DNA of 64,000 nt, taken from contig CAWKOH010000001.1 of NCBI GenBank assembly GCA_963851245.1, positions 62,001 to 126,000 of the forward strand, read 5' to 3'. A model generated the notes under the pieces. That model did no database searches. It was not told the origin of the DNA and saw only the letters and a list, made by a program, of their open reading frames with translations. A program made the position numbers and the translations under genes. Positions 41,489-49,554 of the stretch are shown one piece after another. The first letter of the stretch is position 1. The number at the start of each line of letters is the position of its first letter. This DNA is from CAWKOH01 sp963851245. Its GTDB lineage: Bacteria; Actinomycetota; Acidimicrobiia; Acidimicrobiales; Palsa-688.

Positions 41489-42193
41489 ATGACCGCTCGA
41501 ACCGCTCTGGTGACCGGCGGCAACCGCGGCATCGGGCTGGCCATCGCGCACGATCTCGCCGAGGCCGGCCACCGGGTGGCGGTGACTCATCGTCGCGCGC
41601 CGGTCGCCGGCTTCGTATCGGTCCAGTGCGACGTAACTTCGCCAGAAGATGTGGAAGCTGCCTTCTCCTCCGTCGAGGAGCAGCTCGGACCGGTGGAGGT
41701 CCTGGTCTCCAACGCTGGAGCCAACGCCGACCAGCTGCTCCTCTCGATGAAGGAGGACAGCTGGTCGGAAGTGGTCAACACCAACCTGAGCGGCGCCTAC
41801 CGGGTGGCCCGGCGAGCCACATCCAAGATGATCCGGGCCCGGTGGGGACGGATGATCTTCATATCATCGGTAGTGGCTTTGAGCGGTTCACCCGGGCAGG
41901 CCAACTACGCAGCGTCGAAGGCCGGACTGATCGGCTTCTCCCGGTCGCTCGCCCGCGAGCTCGGAGGGCGAGGGGTAACGGTCAATGTGGTCTCGCCTGG
42001 GTTCGTCACCACGGACATGACGGCGGCCCTCTCCGATGCCCGGCAAGCAGAGATCCTGGAGCAGGTGCCGCTCCGGCGGATGGCTACGGCACAGGAGGTC
42101 GCCGCCGTCACCACCTTCCTGGCGTCGGACGCCGCCGGCTATATCACGGGCGCGGTCATCCCGGTCGACGGCGGGCTGGGAATGGGCCACTAG
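41489..42193 (+). CDS. fabG: 3-oxoacyl-ACP reductase
   Basis: A 234-residue SDR. RTALVTGGNRGIGLAIA is the NADPH-binding loop, NAGANADQLLLSM the substrate helix and YAASKAGLIGFSRSLAREL the catalytic Tyr-X3-Lys. The strong match to MabA/FabG and the position between inhA and fabZ give the assignment. It starts 4 nt after the inhA stop. Mycobacteria have the order fabG-inhA; here it is reversed. Confidence 0.92.
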   Translation: MTARTALVTGGNRGIGLAIAHDLAEAGHRVAVTHRRAPVAGFVSVQCDVTSPEDVEAAFSSVEEQLGPVEVLVSNAGANADQLLLSMKEDSWSEVVNTNLSGAYRVARRATSKMIRARWGRMIFISSVVALSGSPGQANYAASKAGLIGFSRSLARELGGRGVTVNVVSPGFVTTDMTAALSDARQAEILEQVPLRRMATAQEVAAVTTFLASDAAGYITGAVIPVDGGLGMGH

Positions 42194-42634
42194 ATGAGCC
42201 CGCCGGAGAAAGGGCTGCTTCGGCCGGCCGACGTCCTGCCGCACCGGCCCCCTTTTTTGTTCGTCGACGAAGTCACCGAGATCGTGCCATCGACCTCGGC
42301 CCGGGGGCTGTGGCGGCTGACCGGCGAAGAAGAATTCTTCGCCGGTCATTTCCCGGGCCGGCCGACCCTTCCTGGCGTGCTGATGGTCGAGGCCCTCGCC
42401 CAGCTCGGCGGCATCGCCCTCCTCGCCGACGAGCGCTACGCAGGCAAGCTGCCACTGTTCGGCGGTATAGACAAGGCTCGGTTCCGCCGCCAGGTGGTTC
42501 CCGGCGACACTCTCGAGTTGTCAGTCGAGCTGGATCAGCTCGGCGCCAGCGCCGGCAAGGGACACGGCACCGCAAGCGTCGGAGGCAAGGTTGCCTGCCA
42601 GGCCAGCATGCTCTTCGTGATCGTGACCGCTTAG
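42194..42634 (+). CDS. fabZ: 3-hydroxyacyl-ACP dehydratase, FabZ-like
   Basis: A 146-residue single hotdog. VLPHRPPFLFVDEV contains the start of the family motif, and AGHFPGRPTLPGVLMVEALAQ the catalytic histidine and glutamate. It starts directly after the fabG stop codon with no gap. FabZ is uncommon in mycobacteria, which use HadABC, so this cluster is a bacterial-type FAS II set. The stop overlaps the convergent fabF stop. Confidence 0.92.
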   Translation: MSPPEKGLLRPADVLPHRPPFLFVDEVTEIVPSTSARGLWRLTGEEEFFAGHFPGRPTLPGVLMVEALAQLGGIALLADERYAGKLPLFGGIDKARFRRQVVPGDTLELSVELDQLGASAGKGHGTASVGGKVACQASMLFVIVTA

Positions 42635-43866
42635 GGCTCAGCGCCGCCGAAGACCAGGGCGGCGTTGTGGCCGCCGAAGCCGAAGCTGTTGGTGAGGGCT
42701 ACCCGAACGGCGCCTGGCCGGGCGGTGTTCGCCACGTAGTCGAGATCACAGTCGGGATCCGGGACCTCCTGGTTGATTGTCGGCGGCAGCTTCTGTTCGT
42801 TGAGCACCTGGACGCAGATCACCGCTTCGAGAGCCCCTGCTGCCCCAAGGGTATGGCCGGTCATCGACTTGGTCGAGGAAACGGGCGGAACCTTTTCTCC
42901 GAAAACCTGCTTCAAGGCGAGAGTCTCGATACGGTCGTTGGGAGGAGTCGACGTACCGTGGGCGTTCACATAGCCGACGGCGCCGGCTCCGATGCCGGCG
43001 TCGGTCAGCGCCGCTTCCATCGCCCGGACGGCCCCGTCACCCTCCGGGTGGGGCTGGGTCATGTGGTAGGCGTCCGAGGAGACGCCGTATCCCAGGAGCT
43101 CAGCCAGGACCGGCGCACCTCGCTGCAGCGCAGCTTCGCGTTCCTCGAGAACCAGGGCGGCGGCTCCTTCGCCCATCACGAAGCCGTCACGGCCCGCGTC
43201 GAAGGGCCGTGAGGCGCGCTCCGGTTCGTCGTTGCGGGTCGACAGGGCTTTCATGGCGGCGAAGGCGGCGATAGCAACGCGGGTGACGGCAGCCTCACTG
43301 CCGCCGCACACGATCGAGTCGACCCGACCGGCCCGAATCAGGTCGAGGCCCTCGCCGATGGCCTGAGCCGAGGCCGCGCAGGCCGTCACGGTGCATGAGC
43401 TGTAGCCCCGAATGCCCCATTCCATGGCGATGTGGCCCGCTGTCATGTTCGGAATCATCATGGGCAGCGAGTAGGGGTTGACCCAGTCGGGCCCCCTGGC
43501 ATTGAGGACGTCGACGCCCTCCTCCAGGGCGCGAATCCCGCCTATCCCGGTCCCCCACAGAACGCCAACGCGGTCTGGGGCTGCCGCGATGTCGAGGCCG
43601 GAATGTTCGACTGCCTCCTTCGCCGCCACGAGCGCCAGTTGGCTGACCCGGTCAAGGTGCCTGGCCTTGCGACGGCCGAAGACCGGCTCGGCGTCGAAAC
43701 CGGGCACCTCGGCCGCAATCCGGACCGGGAACTCACTCGGATCGAAGAGGGAAATCTTCCCGACGCCAGACCGCCCCGCCACCAGGCCGGCCCAGGTGGA
43801 GGAGGCCGTCAGGCCGAGCGGGCTTACAACTCCGATTCCTGTGACCACGACGCGGCGGGGAGGCAC
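42631..43866 (-). CDS. fabF: 3-oxoacyl-ACP synthase II
   Basis: A 411-residue condensing enzyme. SCTVTACAASAQAIGEGL holds the catalytic cysteine, VNAHGTSTPPNDRIE and KSMTGHTLGAAGALE the two histidines. It extends acyl-ACP with malonyl-ACP. I chose GTG 43866 (PPRRVVVTGIGVVSPLG) because the ATG at 43926 would overlap the start codon of the divergent transporter, and because TAGGAT lies eight bases upstream. It faces fabZ, so the cluster has two transcription directions. Confidence 0.92.
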   Translation of the reverse strand: MPPRRVVVTGIGVVSPLGLTASSTWAGLVAGRSGVGKISLFDPSEFPVRIAAEVPGFDAEPVFGRRKARHLDRVSQLALVAAKEAVEHSGLDIAAAPDRVGVLWGTGIGGIRALEEGVDVLNARGPDWVNPYSLPMMIPNMTAGHIAMEWGIRGYSSCTVTACAASAQAIGEGLDLIRAGRVDSIVCGGSEAAVTRVAIAAFAAMKALSTRNDEPERASRPFDAGRDGFVMGEGAAALVLEEREAALQRGAPVLAELLGYGVSSDAYHMTQPHPEGDGAVRAMEAALTDAGIGAGAVGYVNAHGTSTPPNDRIETLALKQVFGEKVPPVSSTKSMTGHTLGAAGALEAVICVQVLNEQKLPPTINQEVPDPDCDLDYVANTARPGAVRVALTNSFGFGGHNAALVFGGAEP

Positions 43867-43874
43867 GGCTTCTA

Positions 43875-43880
43875 ATCCTA
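43875..43880 (-). promoter_or_regulatory. Candidate -10 box for fabF
   Basis: TAGGAT on the minus strand, eight bases before GTG 43866. Confidence 0.45.
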
Positions 43881-43911
43881 CGGTTGTGCGCTCTCGCGAA
43901 CCGGTTCGTAG

Positions 43912-43917
43912 TAATAC
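43912..43917 (+). promoter_or_regulatory. Candidate -10 box for the KimA-like transporter gene
   Basis: TAATAC followed by seven bases and ATG 43925. Confidence 0.45.
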
Positions 43918-43924
43918 TTGCCCC

Positions 43925-46243
43925 ATGAGCGTGACAGCCGGCTACACGAAGCCGGTACTCGAAGAGACGGTCGGATACCGGCTGAAGCGCCGCCTGCTCG
44001 GGCCCCCGAAGGTGACCGAGCAGCTGGAAGGGGAACGCCTCAACAACCCCATCGCCATGGGCGTGCTCAGCTGCGACATGATCTCGTCCTCGGCCTACGG
44101 CACCGAGGAAATGCTGACCGTTCTGGTACCCACCTTCGGTCTCGCCGCGTTCACCCTCGTGCTGCCCATCACCTTCGTGATCCTCGGCGTGCTCATCCTG
44201 GTCACCTTCTCCTACCGCGAGGTAGTGATGGTGTACACCAAGGCCGGCGGCTCGTACGTGGTCAGCCGCGAGAACTTCGGGCTCAACGTGGCCCAGTTCG
44301 CCGCCGTCGCCCTGCTCATCGACTACACGCTGACCGTTGCCGTTCAGGTCGCAGCAGGGACGGCCGCGCTGACATCCGCCATACCCGCACTGAACCGCAA
44401 TGAGTGGATACCGACCTTTATCTGCGTGGTCGTTGTCCTGTTGCTCATGTGGGGCAACCTCCGCGGCATTCGCGAGGCCGGCCGGACCTTCGCTTTCCCC
44501 ACCTACTTCTTTATCGCGTCCATGGCGCTCGTCGTCATTATCGGCTTGACCAAAGAGGCTCTGGGCACTCTGCCGATGGTGGTTCCGAAGCCGGGACATG
44601 TTCCGATCGGGACCAACACCAACGCCATAGTCGAGTTCGGGACGTTCTTCGTGCTCCTTCGAGCCTTTGCCAACGGCGGCTCTTCTCTCACCGGTCTGGA
44701 AGCCATCTCGAACAGCGTGGCCGTCTTCCGGCCGCCCGAGGGGATCAACGCCCGCAAGGTACTCGGCTGGATGAGCTTCACCCTCGGCACCCTGGTTCTC
44801 GGTGTGTCTCTGCTGGCCCACTTCACGCACGCCATTCCCTACAAGAGCGGCTCGCCGACGGTCATCTCGCAGGTGGCTCACGCCTCGTTCGGGCACAGCC
44901 CCTTGGGCAACCTGGGCTTCTACATCATTCAGCTCTCTACCCTCCTGATCCTCTACACCGGAGCCAACACGAGCTTCAACGGCTTCCCCTTCCTCGCCAA
45001 CTTCGTCGCCACGGACCGGTTCATGCCGAGGCCGTTCACCCGCCGCGGCCACCGCCTGGTGTTCTCGAACGGCATCCTCTTCCTCGGCAGCATCGCCATA
45101 GTGCTGCTGATCATCACCAGAGCCAAGGTCAACGACCTGGTGAGCCTCTACGCCATCGGAGTGTTCTGCGGGTTCACCATGGCCGGGGCCGGGATGGTGA
45201 AGCACCACCTCACCTACCGGGAGCCGGGCTACCGCCACAAGATCTGGATCAACGGCTCCGCCGCTGTGGTGTCGGCTCTGGTCGTGATCATCTTCGCGGT
45301 AACCAAGTTCACCGAGGGAGCCTGGGCCGTGATCGTCCTGTTTCCCCTGCTCATGTGGGTCCTGATCCGCACCCACAAGCAATACGTCCACGAGGCGACG
45401 GCGCTCGGCGATGGGGCGGCGGAGCGGGCCATCGAAGCCAAGCCCCTCCCCCGCCACGTGGCCCTGATCCTGGTCGACAACCTCGACCTGGCCACCGCCA
45501 GGGTGATCCAATACGCCCGGACCATGTCGGTCGACGAGCTGCGAGCCGTGCACTTCGTGATCGACTCGGCCCGGGCCCAAGCCCTCGCAGACCGGTGGGT
45601 GCGGCTGGGGCTCAGCCGCCTTCCCCTGGAGCTGATCGAATGCCCGGACCGCCGGGTGGCCCGGGCCGCCGTCGAACTGGCGGCGGAGCTGGCCGCCGAC
45701 GGTCAGACCGAGGTGACGGTACTGATGCCTAGGCGCTCTTATGCGTTCGGCCTGGGCCGAATCCTTCACGACAACGTCGGCGAGAACATCGCCGCTGCCA
45801 TCAGCCGGCTGGACCATGTCAACGCCACCATCGTGCCCTTCGACGCCCGGGGAGAGTTCAACAGCCGGCGGCGGATACGTCACGATGAGCGACACGCCCA
45901 GAAAGAACGGGAGCGGATCGATCAGATGCTGTCGGACGAGACCCCACCTCCGGGCGTCGACGGCGCCGTGCCCATCTCCTCGTTGCAGCTGCGCCAGCGG
46001 GCCCGCGCCGCCGGCCGGGTCAAGTCGGTCACGGTGAAGCCCTGGGGGGATTCAGCGTCGCTGCAAGTCCAGCTGGTGGACGACCAGGGCAAGCTGGTAG
46101 TGGTCTTCCTCGGCCGGCGCCAGATCGCCGGGATGGTGCCCGGGGCCAGGCTGGCGGTGGAAGGCACGGTCGCCGACCTGCGTGGCCATATCGGGATGAT
46201 CAACCCCAACTACGAGTTCCTCGCCGAGACCCAACACGCGTAG
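43925..46243 (+). CDS. KimA-like APC transporter with USP-like and OB-like C-terminal domains
   Basis: A 772-residue protein. Residues 1 to about 480 form a 12-helix APC permease; SSAYGTEEMLTVLVPTFG and NGGSSLTGLEAISNSVAVFR match the K+:H+ symporter KimA and Rv2690c-like proteins. About 495-620 is a universal-stress-protein-like domain (HVALILVDNLDLATARVIQ, RVLMPRRSYAFGLGRI-like), the site of c-di-AMP control in KimA. About 690-772 resembles an OB fold (RVKSVTVKPWGDSASLQVQL, GMINPNYEFL). In mycobacteria a separate OB-fold gene (Rv2694c) sits near the transporter. Potassium uptake is inferred from the family. Confidence 0.82.
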   Translation: MSVTAGYTKPVLEETVGYRLKRRLLGPPKVTEQLEGERLNNPIAMGVLSCDMISSSAYGTEEMLTVLVPTFGLAAFTLVLPITFVILGVLILVTFSYREVVMVYTKAGGSYVVSRENFGLNVAQFAAVALLIDYTLTVAVQVAAGTAALTSAIPALNRNEWIPTFICVVVVLLLMWGNLRGIREAGRTFAFPTYFFIASMALVVIIGLTKEALGTLPMVVPKPGHVPIGTNTNAIVEFGTFFVLLRAFANGGSSLTGLEAISNSVAVFRPPEGINARKVLGWMSFTLGTLVLGVSLLAHFTHAIPYKSGSPTVISQVAHASFGHSPLGNLGFYIIQLSTLLILYTGANTSFNGFPFLANFVATDRFMPRPFTRRGHRLVFSNGILFLGSIAIVLLIITRAKVNDLVSLYAIGVFCGFTMAGAGMVKHHLTYREPGYRHKIWINGSAAVVSALVVIIFAVTKFTEGAWAVIVLFPLLMWVLIRTHKQYVHEATALGDGAAERAIEAKPLPRHVALILVDNLDLATARVIQYARTMSVDELRAVHFVIDSARAQALADRWVRLGLSRLPLELIECPDRRVARAAVELAAELAADGQTEVTVLMPRRSYAFGLGRILHDNVGENIAAAISRLDHVNATIVPFDARGEFNSRRRIRHDERHAQKERERIDQMLSDETPPPGVDGAVPISSLQLRQRARAAGRVKSVTVKPWGDSASLQVQLVDDQGKLVVVFLGRRQIAGMVPGARLAVEGTVADLRGHIGMINPNYEFLAETQHA

Positions 46244-46270
46244 GGGACGCGGGCGGCGGGTTGGGGCGGG
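46243..46270 (+). other. Canonical G-quadruplex motif at the transporter 3' end
   Basis: Runs GGGG, GGG, GGG, GGGG and GGG separated by loops of 4, 4, 2 and 1 bases, starting at the last base of the TAG stop. It runs into the 21-bp repeats, which add more G runs. RNA or the non-template strand could fold here and aid transcription stop. Confidence 0.55.
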
Positions 46271-46322
46271 TCCCGTCCGGATTGGGGCGGGTCCTGTCCG
46301 GGTTGGGCGGGTCCTGTCCGGT
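46261..46322 (+). repeat. Three tandem copies of a 21-bp G-rich unit
   Basis: TTGGGGCGGGTCCYGTCCGG with small changes at 46261-46281, 46282-46302 and 46303-46322 (the last lacks one G). They follow the transporter stop by 17 bp. A 15-bp direct repeat (CCGCCGGCCACCCGC) also occurs at 46375-46389 and 46416-46430. The 235-bp gap up to the next gene holds no credible coding region. Confidence 0.85.
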
Positions 46323-46478
46323 GGGGACGCCTTCCCGCTCGTCCTCGCTTCGCTGCGGGCGGCGGGCCCCTTCCCCGCCGGCCACCCGCTTGCTGCTGCT
46401 GCTCGCAAAGCCGTTCCGCCGGCCACCCGCCGCAAGACCGGCAGCCGGGTGCTGGTCGAGCCCTTTGAGGGCGGATTG

Positions 46479-47309
46479 TCACGGCATGGCAGCCGAGATG
46501 CCGGCTCCCACCTCCATCACCGCGCCGGTCACGTAGCCATCGTCGGTTACCAGATGCATCATGGCCCGCGCCATCACCTCGGGTTCGAGCCACGGGACGC
46601 GCATGGGGTTGAGGGCGGCGAAGCGGGGTGCCACGTCGTCCATGGACGGTTGCTCCAGATCGGGGCAGAAGGCCCGGTAGTTGGCTTCGTTGTGAACCAT
46701 GGGGGTGCTGACCGTGGTCGGGCACAGGACGTTCACGGTGATCCCGTCGTGCATGACTTCAACGGCCGCCGATTTGGCCAACCCTATTACGCCGAACTTG
46801 GTGGCGGCATAGTGGGACAGGTTGGAGCTGCCCCGCCGGCCGGCCAGCGACGAGACCACGACCACCCGCCCGTACCGCTGCCGGCGCATCAGGGGTATCA
46901 CGGCCCTCAGGCAGTAGAAGACCCCCGAGAGGTTGGTGGCGATCATGTTGTCCCACCTCGAGTCGGTTATGGCCTCGAGCGGGATCACCTCGCATATCCC
47001 GGCGTTGGCGATCAGCACGTCCAGACGGCCGAATCGACCGGCGATATCGTCCACCACGGCCTGCACCCGGGCCGGATCCCGGACGTCGAGGGGCAAGCTC
47101 ACGCATGACCCTCCGGCGGCCTCGACCTGCCGCACCGTCTCGGCCATGTCGGCGGAGGTCGAGAGGGCGTATGGCAGTTCGGGTGCGGGGTCAGGGGCGT
47201 CACCTATAACGACCGTCGCACCCTCGGCGGCCAGCGCCAGGGCATGGGCGCGCCCCTGCCCCCTGCCACCCCCGGTGACGAGGGCTACCTTGCCGTCCAG
47301 ACGACCCAT
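46479..47309 (-). CDS. Mycofactocin-coupled SDR family oxidoreductase
   Basis: A 276-residue SDR. VALVTGGGRGQGRAHALALA with the GQGRAHA form is the mark of SDRs that hold nicotinamide tightly and hand electrons to mycofactocin; YAATKFGVIGLAKSAAVEVM has the catalytic Tyr-X3-Lys. The substrate is probably a secondary alcohol or a related carbonyl. The mft genes are not in this window. GGAGGAGG precedes ATG 47309. Confidence 0.88.
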   Translation of the reverse strand: MGRLDGKVALVTGGGRGQGRAHALALAAEGATVVIGDAPDPAPELPYALSTSADMAETVRQVEAAGGSCVSLPLDVRDPARVQAVVDDIAGRFGRLDVLIANAGICEVIPLEAITDSRWDNMIATNLSGVFYCLRAVIPLMRRQRYGRVVVVSSLAGRRGSSNLSHYAATKFGVIGLAKSAAVEVMHDGITVNVLCPTTVSTPMVHNEANYRAFCPDLEQPSMDDVAPRFAALNPMRVPWLEPEVMARAMMHLVTDDGYVTGAVMEVGAGISAAMP

Positions 47310-47515
47310 GTTCCTCCTCCTCCGATTGCTGGCGTCACACTAGAGCGGCGGTCCGCACCTCGTACGCCCGGGCAACGAGGCCGACGTAGGCCGGTCGGAT
47401 GGATCACCGCATCCCATCCCTTCGTCAGTCCCTGCACTGGCGGGGGAGACAGAGGTTTACGCCCCGCAGGCGGCCGCCTTGGCCCCCGAGACACCTGCCT
47501 GATCCTCAAATAGGT

Positions 47516-47809
47516 CTACTCGGGGCCCGACAGATCGTCGACGACCTCTCCGACGAACACCGGCGGGTAGATCTCCACCCCCGCTCGGTCCAGGAAATCG
47601 CGGAAGTTCACGGAAGAGACCAGGTCCTTGGCGACTTCCACCGAATCGAGCTCTATGTTCACCATCACTTCGTTCGGATCGTCGATCGACCGGCAAACGG
47701 TCATGCCGACGGTGCCTTCGACGTCCCGCTGCCTATTGCGTATCGCAGCGGCCCAGCGCTCGTAGTCGGGAACCGAATGGATGATCGTCAGCCGAAAGCG
47801 GGAGCTCAT
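47516..47809 (-). CDS. Small alpha/beta-barrel (ABM-like) protein
   Basis: A 97-residue protein, FRLTIIHSVPDYERWAAAIR onward, with the beta-alpha-beta pattern of dimeric alpha+beta barrel (antibiotic biosynthesis monooxygenase-like) proteins. Some of these degrade haem or act on quinones, but no active-site residue can be assigned. ATG 47809 overlaps the bacterioferritin stop by 4 nt, so it is co-translated with bfr; a role in iron or haem handling is inferred from this alone. Confidence 0.65.
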   Translation of the reverse strand: MSSRFRLTIIHSVPDYERWAAAIRNRQRDVEGTVGMTVCRSIDDPNEVMVNIELDSVEVAKDLVSSVNFRDFLDRAGVEIYPPVFVGEVVDDLSGPE

Positions 47810-48276
47810 TTGTTCATCTTCTGACTCAGGTAGTTGGCCTCCCCTACGCGGTCGATGAGGCCCAACTGGGCCTCGATCCAATCGAGCTGGGCCTCCTCTC
47901 CGAGGAGCATCTCACGCAGCATCAGGGCGGTGGCCGGATCGGCGGCCGCCTCCGCCCCGCTGATAGCGGCGTGCAGCTGCCCAACGGCTTTCTCTTCGAG
48001 CTGACCGGCAAGGCGAAGCTGCTCGGGCACCGTTTCGCCCGCGGCAAAGGGGTCGGCCCGCTGGAGGTTCGGTAGTCCTCCCAGGAGCAGGATGCGATCC
48101 ATCAGCTTCTCGGCGTCGCGCATCTCTTCGAAGGACGACTCTCGATATTCGTCGGCCAGCCGATCGAGACCCCAATGGGCGGCCAACTTGCAATCGAGGA
48201 AGTACTGATTGATTGCTCTCAACTCGGTCGTCAGTAGACCGTTGAGCAACTTCACGACTTTTGCTTTCGACTCCAT
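47806..48276 (-). CDS. bfr: Bacterioferritin with altered ferroxidase ligands
   Basis: A 156-residue four-helix ferritin; residue numbers match E. coli Bfr. Met52, the haem ligand, is kept, as are the di-iron ligands Glu18, Glu51, Glu94 and Glu127. The two histidines of the site, 54 and 130, are replaced by Asp and Gln (EEMRDAEKLM and GEEAQLDWIEAQ). Bacterioferritins store iron as a mineral in a 24-mer shell. The gene overlaps bfd by 25 nt upstream and the ABM-like gene by 4 nt downstream. Confidence 0.9.
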   Translation of the reverse strand: MESKAKVVKLLNGLLTTELRAINQYFLDCKLAAHWGLDRLADEYRESSFEEMRDAEKLMDRILLLGGLPNLQRADPFAAGETVPEQLRLAGQLEEKAVGQLHAAISGAEAAADPATALMLREMLLGEEAQLDWIEAQLGLIDRVGEANYLSQKMNK

Positions 48277-48467
48277 CGCCGTCCCCTGTTCTCCGCTACC
48301 GAGTTACCCAGTTGCTGTTCGATCAGCAGGTGAATGTTGCGGGCGCACCTGCCGCAAGAGGTGCCCGCTCCGTTCGCTTCTCCGATCTCCTTCACCGTGT
48401 GGGCCCCCTCTTCGATGGCCGCAACTATCGAGCCACTCGTCACGGCTTCACACAGGCAGACCCACAC
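48252..48467 (-). CDS. bfd: Bacterioferritin-associated ferredoxin
   Basis: A 71-residue [2Fe-2S] protein. Cysteines at 4, 6, 38 and 41 (C-X-C-X31-C-X2-C; WVCLCEAVT and GTSCGRCARN) are exactly the Bfd arrangement. Bfd passes electrons to the haem of bacterioferritin to release stored iron. GTG 48467 gives the normal N terminus; an ATG at 48521 would add 18 residues with no similarity. It precedes and overlaps bfr, so release and storage proteins are made together. Confidence 0.88.
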   Translation of the reverse strand: MWVCLCEAVTSGSIVAAIEEGAHTVKEIGEANGAGTSCGRCARNIHLLIEQQLGNSVAENRGRRWSRKQKS

Positions 48468-48554
48468 CTGTTTACCGTACCCCTCTGCCCACCGCTGACG
48501 CCCTGAAGACCCGAATCGCAACCTGTTCGAGGCACGATGACCAGATCAGCCGGT

Positions 48555-49454
48555 CTATGTGGCCCGGGCGAGCAGCCGCAACCGGGAACGGACCCGCCGC
48601 TCGAGGAAGTCACCCAGCACCTCTTCGAAAACGGCGTTGTCATCACCGGCCACCATGTGGTGGGCACCAGCGACAGTGGCGAACTCGGCGTGGGGTACCA
48701 GCTCGAGAAACCGCACCGAGTCGTCGACGCCCAGCACGTCGGACTCCCCTCCGCGCACCAGCAAAGTGGGTATCCGAAGGCCGCTGGCTGCGGCGCCCAG
48801 CCGGGCCGGGTCGATGAGATTGTTGCGCTGCACAGCCTGATCGAGAGGCGAGGAAATGAAGGCCGGATCCCAGTGCCAGAACCACCTTCCGTCAACCTGG
48901 CGAAGGTTCTTCTGCAACCCATCCAGATTCTTGGGTCGCGGTCGGTGCGGCAGATAGGCGGAGATGGCGTCGGCCACCTCCTCGAGGGAGCCGAAGCCCT
49001 CGCCGGCGTTGGCGGTCATGAAGTCGCGGATCCGGCTGGTCCCCGCCGGCTGCAGGAAGGGCGAGACGTCGACCAGCACCAGGCCGAGAGCAAGCTCCGG
49101 ACTGTGGCCCATGGCGGCCAGAGAGGCATTCCCCCCGAGCGAGGCGCCAACGAGAACGGGTGGCGAGCCCAGGTAGTCGACGATACGGATCACGTCGGCG
49201 GCGAAGCGGTCGAGCCCGTACTGGTGATCGGGAGACCAGCCGCTCTCCCCGTGACCGCGCAGGTCGACCGTCAGGGCATACCACCCGGACGACCCCAGGT
49301 CGGCCGCCGTGGCACCCCAGGAGTGCCTTGTCTGCCCGCCTCCGTGCAGGAGCACGACCGGCGGGTCGGCCGGGCTCCCGAACGCGTCGGCAACCAGGGT
49401 CACCTCGTCGCCTGGAATGCTCAGAGTCCGCCTCGACACCGGCTCCTGGGTCAC
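48555..49454 (-). CDS. Alpha/beta hydrolase
   Basis: A 299-residue hydrolase. VVLLHGGGQTRHSWG is the oxyanion-hole loop, VGASLGGNASLAAM the nucleophile elbow with the catalytic serine, SDVLGVDDSVRFLE has the acid, and AGAHHMVAGDDN the histidine. The large family prevents a substrate call. GTG 49454 has TACACT eight bases upstream (49463-49468, minus strand). Confidence 0.85.
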   Translation of the reverse strand: MTQEPVSRRTLSIPGDEVTLVADAFGSPADPPVVLLHGGGQTRHSWGATAADLGSSGWYALTVDLRGHGESGWSPDHQYGLDRFAADVIRIVDYLGSPPVLVGASLGGNASLAAMGHSPELALGLVLVDVSPFLQPAGTSRIRDFMTANAGEGFGSLEEVADAISAYLPHRPRPKNLDGLQKNLRQVDGRWFWHWDPAFISSPLDQAVQRNNLIDPARLGAAASGLRIPTLLVRGGESDVLGVDDSVRFLELVPHAEFATVAGAHHMVAGDDNAVFEEVLGDFLERRVRSRLRLLARAT

Positions 49455-49462
49455 GGGCGATC

Positions 49463-49468
49463 AGTGTA
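49463..49468 (-). promoter_or_regulatory. Candidate -10 box for the alpha/beta hydrolase gene
   Basis: TACACT on the minus strand, eight bases before GTG 49454. Confidence 0.45.
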
Positions 49469-49554
49469 GTTAACAGTACGGAAGCTCCCGCCGAAGTGCG
49501 TTCGTCCCGCCCGACCTGGCAGAATGATCCAAATTTGGACAGAAGGACAGTCAG

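Noticed and set aside
43733..45895. Open frame of 720 codons on the minus strand opposite the KimA-like gene
   Set aside because: Antisense shadow; composition is His, Gly, Asp, Glu and Val rich without domains, and the plus-strand transporter has clear homology.
46261..46322. Tandem 21-bp repeats considered as a CRISPR array
   Set aside because: Units are directly joined with no spacers, and no cas genes are in the window.
46323..46478. Extension of the SDR reading frame through the repeat region
   Set aside because: The SDR has a normal C terminus (VTGAVMEVGAGISAAMP) and stop at 46479; repeat-encoded Arg/Pro/Asn strings are shadows.
47310..47515. 206-bp gap after the SDR promoter region, tested for a gene
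   Set aside because: No frame with a ribosome site and plausible composition; it probably holds the SDR promoter and the end of the bfr-operon transcript.
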